From the NCBI GenBank assembly GCA_002377855.1, contig DFQQ01000022.1, forward strand, positions 1-32,183: a stretch of DNA of 32,183 nucleotides, given 5' to 3'. Within the stretch, counting starts at the first letter, position 1; every line of letters begins with the position of its first letter. The translations under genes were made by a program, and so were the position numbers. Source of the stretch: Acidovorax delafieldii (GTDB taxonomy: Bacteria; Pseudomonadota; Gammaproteobacteria; Burkholderiales; Burkholderiaceae_C). The notes beneath the pieces are model-generated. The model was not told where the DNA came from. It saw only the letters and a list, made by a program, of their open reading frames with translations, and did not search any database. Positions 23,058-31,679 of this stretch are shown here, piece after piece.

Positions 23058-24341
23058 TCAATCCATGCTCAGGCTCTCTGCCCACGTCAGCGCCTGCAAG
23101 TGCGCCCAGTTCACCTGGCGATTGGACAGGTGCAGTTCGTTGGCCATCTTGGCAAACATGACGTCGTCCCCGCTTTCGCAGGCCTTGGTCAGCTCCAGGA
23201 ACGGCGCAAACACGCCCGTGCCGTGCAGCAGCGCATCGGTCACGGATTGGGGCAGGGCCACCGATTCGAGCGCTTTCTCCATGGGCACGTTCAGCATGGA
23301 GTCGAGCAATGAGAACACCCCCACGACAAAGGCGTTGTCGCATTCTTCTGGAGGCAGCAGCTCGGCCGCCAGCAACTCCATCAGGCGCCCGCGTACCACG
23401 GCGGTCTGGCCCACCGCGGGGGGGGCTCCGTCGCGCGAGGTGGTCATCAGCAGCGCCGCCCAGCGGAACAGCTTCTTCAGACCCAGGATCATCACGGCGT
23501 GGCGGAACGAGGTTACCTCGCAAGACAGCCCGAACCCCGACGAGTTGATGAAGCGCAGCAGGTTGAAAGACAGGGTCGGGTCTTTCTTGAGCAGGTCTTC
23601 AATCTCGCCCGTTTCGGCCTGTTTGCGCACCAAGTTGATGAGCTGAATGATGGTGGCTTGCGAAGGGCGAATGGTGGTGGCCTTGACCAGGGAAGGCTTG
23701 GCAAACCAGAAGCCCTGGAAGAGCTTCACGCCCAGGTCCGACATCATCTTGAACTGCTCGGCGGTTTCCACCTTTTCGGCCACCAGGGTGGCTTTGGCGT
23801 ACTGGCTCGCAAATTTCACCAACGGGCCCGCAAGCTCCGGCTTGAACGCCTGCAGGTCCAGCTTGATGAAGGAAGCCAGCGGCATCCAGCTGGCGTAGGG
23901 TTTGCGCAGCGCATGCTGGTTGAGCGCCAGCCGAAAGCCGCGCTCACGCAGCGCCTGCAGTGCGGGAATGCGCTGGTCAATCTCGTCCTGTGTGGCGCTG
24001 TCGGGCAGCGGAGGCACCTCCAGCACCACCTTTTCCGGGTGAATCAACTCCAGATGGCCGCCGGCCAGGCTTTCGTGCGTGCAGTTGATGAACACCGTCT
24101 TCTTGCCTACCAGCGCTTCAGTGCCCGCATAGGACAGGGCATTGAACAGCAGGGCTGCGTCACTGGCCGCTGTGTGCGCATCCGCGGCCGTCGATCTGTC
24201 GAACAGCTCGTAGCCATAGACCATGCGGTTGTGATCCACGATAGCCTGGCGCGCGATGACGGCCAGGTTGCTGGCGTCTACATCTTCCTGCGGGGCTGCG
24301 GTATCGACTTCCGGGAGGGCTTGTTCTGTGGTGCTCGACAT
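23058..24341 (-). CDS. EAL-HDOD signalling protein (downstream paralogue)
   Basis: A 427-residue cytoplasmic protein of the YuxH type: an N-terminal EAL domain (about 26-225) and a C-terminal HDOD domain (about 230-420). The EAL domain keeps a motif-start Glu (YGYELFDR), Asn in VFINCTHESL, Glu in VVLEVPP, IKLDL and AEKVET, and QG in LFQGFWFAKP. However, the DDFG-type acidic pair is replaced by LALNQH, so it probably does not hydrolyse cyclic-di-GMP and may only bind it or other proteins. HDOD domains are non-catalytic regulators. ATG 24341 precedes a low-complexity acidic leader. It is about 220 nt downstream of a strong paralogue on the same strand. Confidence 0.92.
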   Translation of the reverse strand: MSSTTEQALPEVDTAAPQEDVDASNLAVIARQAIVDHNRMVYGYELFDRSTAADAHTAASDAALLFNALSYAGTEALVGKKTVFINCTHESLAGGHLELIHPEKVVLEVPPLPDSATQDEIDQRIPALQALRERGFRLALNQHALRKPYASWMPLASFIKLDLQAFKPELAGPLVKFASQYAKATLVAEKVETAEQFKMMSDLGVKLFQGFWFAKPSLVKATTIRPSQATIIQLINLVRKQAETGEIEDLLKKDPTLSFNLLRFINSSGFGLSCEVTSFRHAVMILGLKKLFRWAALLMTTSRDGAPPAVGQTAVVRGRLMELLAAELLPPEECDNAFVVGVFSLLDSMLNVPMEKALESVALPQSVTDALLHGTGVFAPFLELTKACESGDDVMFAKMANELHLSNRQVNWAHLQALTWAESLSMD

Positions 24342-24407
24342 GGTGCGGCTAGATAGGGGTTGAGCGAAACGCTTCGTCACATTCTAGGCCCTGTGCCAGA
24401 GACAGCG

Positions 24408-24424
24408 GTGCCCCGGCCGGGCAC
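24408..24424. other. Hairpin between the tandem EAL-HDOD genes
   Basis: GTGCCC and GGGCAC flank CGGCC, a six-base-pair stem in the 221-nt gap. No T-run follows on either strand, so it is unlikely to be a strong terminator. The rest of the gap shows no gene. Confidence 0.3.
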
Positions 24425-24562
24425 TGTGCGGCGCTTGCAACGCCTGTAGTGTGCCTCCGCGGCCGGCACAAGTCGTCGGCCATGCACCATGGGCTTGGCA
24501 TGCGGGGACGCCGTGCCGGACCCCGCAGAGTGCCTACGCGCTGGAAACGGCCCAGTATTGGC

Positions 24563-25831
24563 TCATTCGGAGATCTGGTCGGCCCAGGCCAGCGCCTGCA
24601 AGTGGGCCATGTTGATCTGCTGGCTGCTGAGGTGCAACGTGCCTGCTGCCTTGTGAAAGACGGCGTCGTCACTCGACTCGCACGCCTCTGCCAGCGTGAG
24701 CAGGTCACCCAGTACGCCTTCGCGGCGCAGCAGGGCGGCGGCCACGGCGTCTGGCACCGTCAGCAAGTTGAGCGCCGACTCCATCGGGATGGACAGCATC
24801 ACGTCCAGCAGCGAGAAAATGCCCACCACAAACGCCTGGTCGGCTTCCTCGGCGGGCATGCTTTCCAGAGCCAGCAGTTCCATCAGGCGCCCGCGCACCA
24901 CGGCGGTCTGGCCGACGGACGAGGGCGTACCGCCTGCCCGTGCAGCCGTGAGCAACAAAGCCGCCCAGCGAAAGAGCTTCTTCAGGCCCAGCAGCATGAC
25001 TGCCTGGCGGAATGAAGTGATTTCGCGGTTCAGCCCAAATCCGGCCGAGTTGATGAGGCGCATGAGGTTGAATGCCAGGCCGGCGTCTTTTTTCAAGACC
25101 TCTTCGATGTCATCCGTGCTTGCCTGCTTGCGCACCAGATTGATGAGCTGGACGATGCTGGTCTGGGCGGGTGACAGCAACTTGGTTTCGACCAGCGAGG
25201 GGCGGGCGAACCAGTAGCCCTGGAACAGCTGCACGCCCTGGCTGGAAACCATGTCGTACTGCTGTGCGGTCTCGACCTTCTCCGCGATGAGTTCTGCCTG
25301 GGTGTTGCGCGCGGCATAACCGATGAGCACAGCGAGCTGGTCGGGGGCCAGAATCGACAGATCCAGCTTGATGTAGTCGGCCAGCGGCAGCCAGGCCGCG
25401 TAGGCGGATTCAAGCACGGTGTGGTTGAACGCCAGGTGAAAGCCGCGCTCGCGCAGCCCCATCAGGATGGGCAGGCGTGTTTCCACTTCCTGCGCGGCAG
25501 CATGGCCCAGGGGCGGGATTTCCAGCACGACCTTGTCGGGGTCGAGCAGCTCCAGGTGGCCGCCCGAGAGGCTCTCGTGCGTGCAGTTCACAAAAATCAG
25601 CTTCTTGCCGACCAGCTCTTCGGTGCCGGCATGCGACAGCGCAGTAAAGACCAGAATCACGTCGGTTGCGGCGGTGTGCCCGATGCCCGTGCGCGAACGA
25701 TTGAACAATTCATAGCCGATGACCGCCTGCTGGGCGTTGACGATGGCTTGGCGCGCGATCATTGCCACAGTGGTCTGCCCCGATGTATTGCTTGCAGGGA
25801 ATGCCGCTGCATTGGCGGGTATGTTGGACAT
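24563..25831 (-). CDS. EAL-HDOD signalling protein (upstream paralogue)
   Basis: A 422-residue paralogue of the adjacent gene, sharing the same EAL-then-HDOD order and many identical segments (ARQAIV, SHAGTEELVGKK-like, VNCTHESLSGGHLEL, SLLD). EAL features: ELFNR (41-45), N82, E104, IKLDL (154-158), AEKVET (183-188) and QG (204-205). LAFNHT (133-138) stands where DDFG is expected, again removing catalytic Asp residues. The protein therefore looks like a cyclic-di-GMP-linked or protein-binding regulator, not a phosphodiesterase. The start at ATG 25831 is supported by the paralogue alignment; the ribosome site is weak. It follows the DUF455 gene by 85 nt on the same strand. Confidence 0.92.
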   Translation of the reverse strand: MSNIPANAAAFPASNTSGQTTVAMIARQAIVNAQQAVIGYELFNRSRTGIGHTAATDVILVFTALSHAGTEELVGKKLIFVNCTHESLSGGHLELLDPDKVVLEIPPLGHAAAQEVETRLPILMGLRERGFHLAFNHTVLESAYAAWLPLADYIKLDLSILAPDQLAVLIGYAARNTQAELIAEKVETAQQYDMVSSQGVQLFQGYWFARPSLVETKLLSPAQTSIVQLINLVRKQASTDDIEEVLKKDAGLAFNLMRLINSAGFGLNREITSFRQAVMLLGLKKLFRWAALLLTAARAGGTPSSVGQTAVVRGRLMELLALESMPAEEADQAFVVGIFSLLDVMLSIPMESALNLLTVPDAVAAALLRREGVLGDLLTLAEACESSDDAVFHKAAGTLHLSSQQINMAHLQALAWADQISE

Positions 25832-25916
25832 GGTTGGCTACTCACGTGTGAACGATTCATGGAGGGCGAAAAGGGGCGCGATATTGTAGGTAACGCCCAA
25901 TTCCCGGGTGTTTCTG

Positions 25917-26720
25917 TCAGCCCTGCTGAAGCCACTGCAGTTCCGCCTCGGTAAACCCCGCCAGGCGACGCGCCGCGTCATTGAAGGGCGGCTTCAGGCG
26001 AGGGGCTTCGTACCGCTGGACGAGTTCGGCGTAAAGGGTTTCAGGGTCCAGGTCGTGGCGCTCGCACAACCACCGGTACCAATGGTTGCCAATGGCGACA
26101 TGGCCCACTTCATCGCGCAGGATGGTGTCGAGTATGGAGGCAGCGGCCATGGCATCGGGCGTGCCCACCTGGCGCAGTTTGCGCTGGATGAGGGGCGTGG
26201 CGTCCAGCCCCCGGGCTTCCATGGTGCGTGGCACCAGTGCCATGCGCGCCACGATGTCGTGCTGCGTCTTCTCGCACATCGTCCACAGCCCCTGGTGCGC
26301 AGGGAAGTCGCCGTAGTCGTAGCCTTGGGCACGCAGGTGATTGCGCAGCAGCCCGAAATGCATTGCCTCCTCGGCGGCCACGCGCAGCCAGTCGCGGTAA
26401 TACGCCTGCGGCATGCCATCGAACCGCCAGACAGCGTCCAGTGCGAGGTTGATGGCATTGAATTCAATGTGCGCAATGGCGTGGATCAGCACAGCCCGGC
26501 CTTCCGGCGTCGCGGGTGAGCGTCGGGCCATCTCGGTATGGCGCAGCAGCACGGGGCGTTCGGGGTGCCCCGGGAGCGTTCCCACATCGGCAGGGCTGGG
26601 TGCGAAATTTTCTGCTATCGAATATGTAGCTAGGTGCGCTTGCATATCAAGCGCCGCGGCCGCTTTTTGATCAGGGTCGGTGAGTTGCAAAACCTGCAAT
26701 GCACGTAGGCGAAGCTCCAT
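25917..26720 (-). CDS. DUF455 ferritin-like protein
   Basis: A 267-residue protein of the DUF455 (COG2833) ferritin-like family, related to diiron oxidase folds; function uncharacterised. Candidate metal ligands lie in HIEFNAINLALDAVWRF (84-100), AAEEAMHF (115-122) and RDEVGHVAIGNHW. The N-terminus (ELRLRALQVLQLTDPDQKA) is family-like, which supports ATG 26720; ATGs at 26744 and 26753 add residues without similarity or a ribosome site. Residues about 16-36 are encoded by a dispersed-repeat copy (26627-26661), changing the usual linker before the PGHPERP segment. It is divergent from the gamma-carbonic anhydrase gene and upstream of the EAL-HDOD pair. Confidence 0.88.
   Translation of the reverse strand: MELRLRALQVLQLTDPDQKAAAALDMQAHLATYSIAENFAPSPADVGTLPGHPERPVLLRHTEMARRSPATPEGRAVLIHAIAHIEFNAINLALDAVWRFDGMPQAYYRDWLRVAAEEAMHFGLLRNHLRAQGYDYGDFPAHQGLWTMCEKTQHDIVARMALVPRTMEARGLDATPLIQRKLRQVGTPDAMAAASILDTILRDEVGHVAIGNHWYRWLCERHDLDPETLYAELVQRYEAPRLKPPFNDAARRLAGFTEAELQWLQQG
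26627..26661 (+). repeat. Dispersed 35-nt-core repeat, copy C (inside the DUF455 gene)
   Basis: The core reads TAGCT, 4 nt, GCGCTT, 6 nt, CAAGCGC, 4 nt, GCC, followed by GCTTTTTGATC. It lies antisense to the gene and is translated in frame near the protein N-terminus. Local A+T content is higher than in the surrounding gene. Confidence 0.82.
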
Positions 26721-26813
26721 CCGTACAATTCTAGGCCCTGCCATAGAGCGCACTGCACACGCTTTGTAAACAATTGGCAGCCATTTGTGTCTTCTTTACC
26801 TGGGGTGTGTTGC

Positions 26814-27338
26814 ATGGCTTTGTATGAACTCGATGGTGTCGCGCCCCAGGTGGCGGAGTCGGCGTGGGTGGCCGACAGCGCTCAGGTCATGGGCGAGGTG
26901 CGTCTTGGCGAGGACGCCAGTGTCTGGTTCGGGGCGGTGGTGCGTGGCGATACAGCCAGCATCTCGATCGGGGCGGGCACCAACATCCAGGACGCCAGCG
27001 TGCTGCACGCCGACCTCGGCCAGCCGCTGGTGATCGGGGAGCGGGTGACGGTCGGCCATCAGGTCATGCTGCATGGCTGCACCATCGGTGATGAATCGTT
27101 GATCGGCATCGGTGCCGTGGTTTTGAATGGCGCCCGGATTGGCAAGAACTGCCTGGTGGGCGCAGGCGCGCTGGTCACCGAGGGCAAGGAGTTTCCCGAT
27201 GGGTCGATGATCATTGGTGCGCCTGCCAAAGCCGTGCGCGAGCTGTCTGCGCAGCAGATCGAAGGTTTGCGCCAGAGCGCCTTGCACTACGTTGAAAACG
27301 CCCGCCGCTTCAAGCGTGGCCTGCGCCGCATCGACTGA
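26814..27338 (+). CDS. Gamma-class carbonic anhydrase-like hexapeptide protein
   Basis: A 174-residue left-handed beta-helix protein (YrdA/PaaY type), probably a homotrimer with metal sites between subunits. Three His expected as zinc ligands are present: H65 (VLHADLG), H82 (TVGHQ) and H87 (MLHGC). Hexapeptide repeats (IGAGTNI, IGDESLIGIGAVV, IGKNCLVGAGALV) are regular, and a C-terminal helix follows. Some homologues have carbonic anhydrase activity, others lack it or hydrolyse thioesters. ATG 26814 starts the conserved part; the upstream in-frame start adds nine unlike residues. It precedes hslO by 42 nt on the same strand, so the two may be co-transcribed. Confidence 0.93.
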   Translation: MALYELDGVAPQVAESAWVADSAQVMGEVRLGEDASVWFGAVVRGDTASISIGAGTNIQDASVLHADLGQPLVIGERVTVGHQVMLHGCTIGDESLIGIGAVVLNGARIGKNCLVGAGALVTEGKEFPDGSMIIGAPAKAVRELSAQQIEGLRQSALHYVENARRFKRGLRRID

Positions 27339-27380
27339 GCCCAGTGCGCCGTTTGTTCATTGTTTTTTCTGGAATCCCGA

Positions 27381-28373
27381 GTGTCTGAACTCCACAAGTT
27401 TCTGTTTGAAGGCCTGCCCGTGCGCGGCATGATCGTGCGGCTGACCAATGCCTGGACCGAGGTCCTGCAACGCCGTGCCAGCAATTCGGCCACCGGCGCC
27501 TACGCGGCCCCCGTGCAGGAATTGCTGGGCGAGATGGCGGCAGCCGGTGTGTTGATGCAGTCGAACATCAAGTTCAATGGCGCGCTGGTGTTGCAGGTGT
27601 TCGGCGATGGCCCGGTGAAAGTGGCGGTCGCTGAAGTGCAGTCGGATCTCAGCCTGCGCGCCACGGCGACCGTCAACGGCGATATACCGCCGGACGCCCG
27701 GCTGAGCCAGATGGTCAACGTGCAAGGTGGGGGCCGCTGTGCCATCACGCTGGACCCGAAGGACCGGCACCCCGGCCAGCAGCCTTACCAGGGCGTGGTA
27801 CCTCTGCACGGTGACCACAGCGAAAAGCTCGAACGCCTTTCGGATGTGCTGCAGCACTACATGCTGCAGTCGGAGCAGCTGGACACTGTGCTCGTGCTGG
27901 CCGCCAACAGCGAGGTGGCTGCGGGCTTGCTGATCCAGCGCATGCCGCTCAAGGGCGAGGGCAACCTGGCGCAGGGGCTCACGCACCGTGAGAACGAAGA
28001 CCAGATCGGCCACAACGAAGACTACAACCGCATTGCACACCTGGCCGCCAGCCTCACGCGCGAAGAGTTGCTGACGCTGGATGTGGACACCATTTTGCGG
28101 CGCCTTTTCTGGGAAGAGAAGCTGCTGCGATTTGAGCCCTTGCAGGGCGAGCGCGGCCCGCGCTTTGCCTGCACGTGCAGCCGCGAGCGTGTGGCCAACA
28201 TGCTGCGCAGCCTGGGGGCGCAAGAGGCCGAGAGCATCCTCGCCGAGCGCAATGAGATTGAGGTGGGTTGCGAGTTCTGCGGCCAGCAATACCACTTCGA
28301 CGCAATCGATGCTGCGCAGATTTTCCTGACCTCGGCCGCTGCGCAGCCGCCCGCGCCTTCGGGCGTACAGTAG
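27381..28373 (+). CDS. hslO: Hsp33 redox-regulated chaperone
   Basis: A 330-residue cytoplasmic holdase activated by oxidants such as hypochlorite. Its Hsp33 N-terminal fold includes GMIVRLTNAW and LLGEMAAAGVLMQSNIKFNG. The redox switch near the C-terminus carries the four zinc cysteines in CxC and CxxC form: C264/C266 (FACTCSRER) and C297/C300 (VGCEFCGQQY). The start is GTG 27381 with GGAA six nt upstream and the family N-terminus SELHKFLFEG; an earlier in-frame TTG at 27360 is less likely. The C-terminal Ala/Pro tail is a lineage addition. It follows the gamma-carbonic anhydrase gene on the same strand. Confidence 0.97.
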   Translation: MSELHKFLFEGLPVRGMIVRLTNAWTEVLQRRASNSATGAYAAPVQELLGEMAAAGVLMQSNIKFNGALVLQVFGDGPVKVAVAEVQSDLSLRATATVNGDIPPDARLSQMVNVQGGGRCAITLDPKDRHPGQQPYQGVVPLHGDHSEKLERLSDVLQHYMLQSEQLDTVLVLAANSEVAAGLLIQRMPLKGEGNLAQGLTHRENEDQIGHNEDYNRIAHLAASLTREELLTLDVDTILRRLFWEEKLLRFEPLQGERGPRFACTCSRERVANMLRSLGAQEAESILAERNEIEVGCEFCGQQYHFDAIDAAQIFLTSAAAQPPAPSGVQ

Positions 28374-28392
28374 TCTTCGCGCTTCCTGCGCC

Positions 28393-28410
28393 GCAGTCTG
28401 CGCAGACTGC
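28393..28410. promoter_or_regulatory. 18-bp perfect palindrome
   Basis: GCAGTCTG and CAGACTGC face each other around a central CG, making a fully self-complementary 18-mer 20 nt after the hslO stop. It has no following T-run, so an operator or weak terminator are both possible. A TTGACA hexamer (28456-28461) lies between it and the CZB gene, but the best -10 (TAAGAT, 28483-28488) is 21 nt away, too far for a normal promoter. Confidence 0.4.
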
Positions 28411-28512
28411 CCCGTGAGCTGGTGCGCTGCAGGGGCTGCTCAAGGGTGACGATTGTTGACAGATACCCCGGCGCGTCTCCCCTAAGATTCTTTCCCAGAA
28501 GGAAGGACTCGC

Positions 28513-29010
28513 ATGGATTTTCTCCGCCGATTTTTTGGGGCGTCGGCCCAGAATTCCGTGGCCCGGGCCGGTTTGACCGATGAGGCGCTGGCACTGGGTG
28601 CACCTGCGGTGGACTCGGTGCCCGCCGAGCTGGATGTGGATGCCGCTATCAATGCCCATGAACGCTGGAAGACCCGCTTGATGGACTACCTCGAAGGGTG
28701 TTCGCAGGTGGGCCTTGACCCTGATGTGATTCGCCGTGACGACCACAGCACGCTGGCGCGCTGGCTGCATGGCGTGGGGGCCGAAGTGCTCGGGCATCAC
28801 CCTGCCTACCCGATGCTCCTTGCCCGGCACCGGTACTTTCACGAGCAGGCCGCAGAGATGGTGCAGTGGGCGCAAAAAGGCGAGTGGGACCGCGTGGTCA
28901 CCATCCTCAACGGCAGCTACCGTTTTGCGTCCAGCCAGATCGTTCTGTTGCTCAAGTCCATACGCCACAGCATGAAGCAAAAAGACTCACAAGCGCCTTC
29001 TGTGGGTTGA
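28513..29010 (+). CDS. Small CZB-like (chemoreceptor zinc-binding) domain protein
   Basis: A 165-residue soluble protein whose residues about 45-155 match the CZB domain: HERWKTRLMDYLEG (H49, W52), RRDDHSTLARWLHGVG (75-89) and RHRYFHEQAAEM (H106, H110). CZB domains bind zinc through three His and one Cys; the Cys position in the C-x-L-G-x-W motif is Ser79 here, next to H78, so zinc binding or redox sensing may be altered. In other bacteria CZB proteins join chemotaxis receptors or diguanylate cyclases; this one stands alone, with a short N-terminal extension of MDFLRRFFG type. ATG 28513 follows GAAGGAAGG. It is convergent with the gene at 29025. Confidence 0.75.
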   Translation: MDFLRRFFGASAQNSVARAGLTDEALALGAPAVDSVPAELDVDAAINAHERWKTRLMDYLEGCSQVGLDPDVIRRDDHSTLARWLHGVGAEVLGHHPAYPMLLARHRYFHEQAAEMVQWAQKGEWDRVVTILNGSYRFASSQIVLLLKSIRHSMKQKDSQAPSVG

Positions 29011-29024
29011 TGGATGTGGCGGGG

Positions 29025-29549
29025 CTACCGCGTTGCACCCAGCCGCAGCGAGGTGAACAGGCGGTGCTCACACACGGGGTCGCTGCATTTCTCGCAGCCC
29101 CACGAACGCATTTTCAAAGGGCTGTCGCCCCTGTCCTGGTCGTTCAAGCGCAAAGTGCCTTCTGAGGAGCCGCGCACGGGCAGGTGCGTCGATGCGGGTG
29201 CAATCCCGAGGACAGCCAAGGCGCACGCCAGCCTGCGCTCTGCGCTGCCGTAGAGCACCCGATAGCACGTGCCACTGGCCGCAAGGCGGCGACGCAACTC
29301 GGCGTCGTATTCCTCCCGGCGCACTTGCTCGGTTGAGGGGCATGGCCAGTCCAGCCCGGTCAGCAATGTGACAGATGAAGCGAAGGCCGCATGAAAATCC
29401 TGCGATGGGGCGGCAGAGTGGTGCCGAGGTTCAGGTCGCATCAGCGGATGCAGGTGCACCCAGCTGCTGCCCAGCTCGGCCACAAGGGTCTCGAAAAGCT
29501 CAGACGTGCCCGTGTGCGGTGCGCCAACGATATGAACTGCCACTGGCAT
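29025..29549 (-). CDS. Uncharacterised protein with a P-loop-like start and Cys-rich tail
   Basis: A 174-residue protein I do not recognise. It begins HIVGAPHTGTSELFETLVAEL (split at the loop), where GAPHTGTS (9-16) has the P-loop spacing but Thr in place of the invariant Lys. The middle is helical and charged. The tail holds C152, C155 and C160 with H162 (WGCEKC, PVCEH), a likely zinc site. ATG 29549 lies just before the hydrophobic first strand; the frame continues upstream only as the antiparallel shadow of ftsB. It follows ftsB by 70 nt and is convergent with the CZB gene (14-nt gap). Nucleotide binding is inference only. The sequence reads as a coherent protein, so I think it is real. 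Confidence 0.72.
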   Translation of the reverse strand: MPVAVHIVGAPHTGTSELFETLVAELGSSWVHLHPLMRPEPRHHSAAPSQDFHAAFASSVTLLTGLDWPCPSTEQVRREEYDAELRRRLAASGTCYRVLYGSAERRLACALAVLGIAPASTHLPVRGSSEGTLRLNDQDRGDSPLKMRSWGCEKCSDPVCEHRLFTSLRLGATR

Positions 29550-29619
29550 GCGGTCGGCCTGTGTAAGGGCTTGGAAAGTGCTAGGGAGCGATGGGAGCTG
29601 CGCTGGCGCGCGCCGCAGG

Positions 29620-29898
29620 TCAGCGCGGGGTGAACTGCACGTACACCTCGCCCTGCTTGACCATGCCCAATTCGCTGCGTGCCTTTTCCTCGACCATGTC
29701 CAGCCCCTCCTTGAGGTCGTGGACTTCGGACGCCAGCCGCTCGTTGGTCTGGCGCACCTGGGCGTTGGCGGCTTTCTGTTCCTCGATTTTTTGCTGCATG
29801 GCCGCCACCTGGGGCAGGCTGCCGCGGCCCAGCCAGAGCTGGGCGTGCAGCGCTGCCAGCAAGGCCAGCAGCACGACAGGAACAATTCGGGTGCCCAT
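29620..29898 (-). CDS. ftsB: Cell division protein FtsB
   Basis: A 92-residue bitopic inner-membrane protein of the FtsQLB complex that activates septal peptidoglycan synthesis. A short cytoplasmic tip precedes TM helix 5-23 (IVPVVLLALLAALHAQLWL). A periplasmic leucine-zipper-like coiled coil follows (about 28-70, with AAMQQKIEEQKAANAQVRQT), ending in VKQGEVYVQF as in other FtsB proteins. Length and layout match the family. ATG 29898 is the natural start before the helix; a longer frame upstream has no family similarity. It lies 77 nt after eno on the same strand, a common linkage. Confidence 0.94.
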   Translation of the reverse strand: MGTRIVPVVLLALLAALHAQLWLGRGSLPQVAAMQQKIEEQKAANAQVRQTNERLASEVHDLKEGLDMVEEKARSELGMVKQGEVYVQFTPR

Positions 29899-29975
29899 GG
29901 ATGGCCGAAGAGGAGAGTGGACAGGCGCAAGGGCTGCGCGCTGCGCATTGGCAGCGGCGCGCGACCCTCGGCGTA

Positions 29976-31262
<1,287 letters not shown>

Positions 31263-31296
31263 GGTTTTCCTTTTGCAGAAGTTTCAAATCAAATCG

Positions 31297-31331
31297 GGCT
31301 ATGACGCTTTTAAATAAAGCGCTAGTAGCTA
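31297..31331 (-). repeat. Dispersed 35-nt-core repeat, copy D (eno leader)
   Basis: On the minus strand the core reads TAGCT, 4 nt, GCGCTT, 6 nt, AAAGCGT, 4 nt, GCC, followed by CGATTTGATTTG. The whole unit is about 31285-31337. It lies between the DUF1330 stop (31386) and the eno ribosome site, so it would be in the 5' leader if eno is read from an upstream promoter. Confidence 0.85.
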
Positions 31332-31385
31332 TCAATTAATGAGCGAGCGGCCTGCGATGGCCGGTCGCTGGGCTGCCGTGCCCGC

Positions 31386-31676
31386 TCAGACGCCTTCGAC
31401 GCAGACCATGCGCATGACGGCGGCGCCTTCCCGGGCTGCCTTGGCTTTCTGGTACTCGGGCGTGTCGTAGAACGCACGGGCCGCTTCAAAGCTGGGGAAC
31501 TTGAGGATCACGGTGCGGCCGGGGTTCCAGTCGCCTTCCAGCACTTCGACCTTGCCGCCGCGCACGCACACTTCGGCGCCGTGGGCTTGCATGGCCAGCG
31601 TGCTCCACTTGCGGTACTCCTCGTACTGCGTGGGATTGGTGACGGTAACCGATGCGATGACGTAACCACTGCTCAT
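31386..31676 (-). CDS. DUF1330 domain protein
   Basis: A 96-residue protein of the DUF1330 family, with a dimeric alpha/beta-barrel-like fold and unknown function. The conserved pieces are GYVIASVTVTNPTQYEEYRKW, GGKVEVLEGDWNPGRTVILKFPS (each split by strand turns) and ARAFYDTPEYQKAKAARE. The sequence gives no catalytic hint. ATG 31676 begins 3 nt after the kdsA stop, so it is very likely translated from the same message. It usually sits between kdsA and eno in this bacterial group, to my recollection. Confidence 0.92.
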   Translation of the reverse strand: MSSGYVIASVTVTNPTQYEEYRKWSTLAMQAHGAEVCVRGGKVEVLEGDWNPGRTVILKFPSFEAARAFYDTPEYQKAKAAREGAAVMRMVCVEGV

Positions 31677-31679
31677 GTC

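Noticed and set aside
28456..28488. TTGACA...TAAGAT as a sigma70 promoter for the CZB gene
   Set aside because: The spacer is 21 nt, well outside the usual 16-18 nt.
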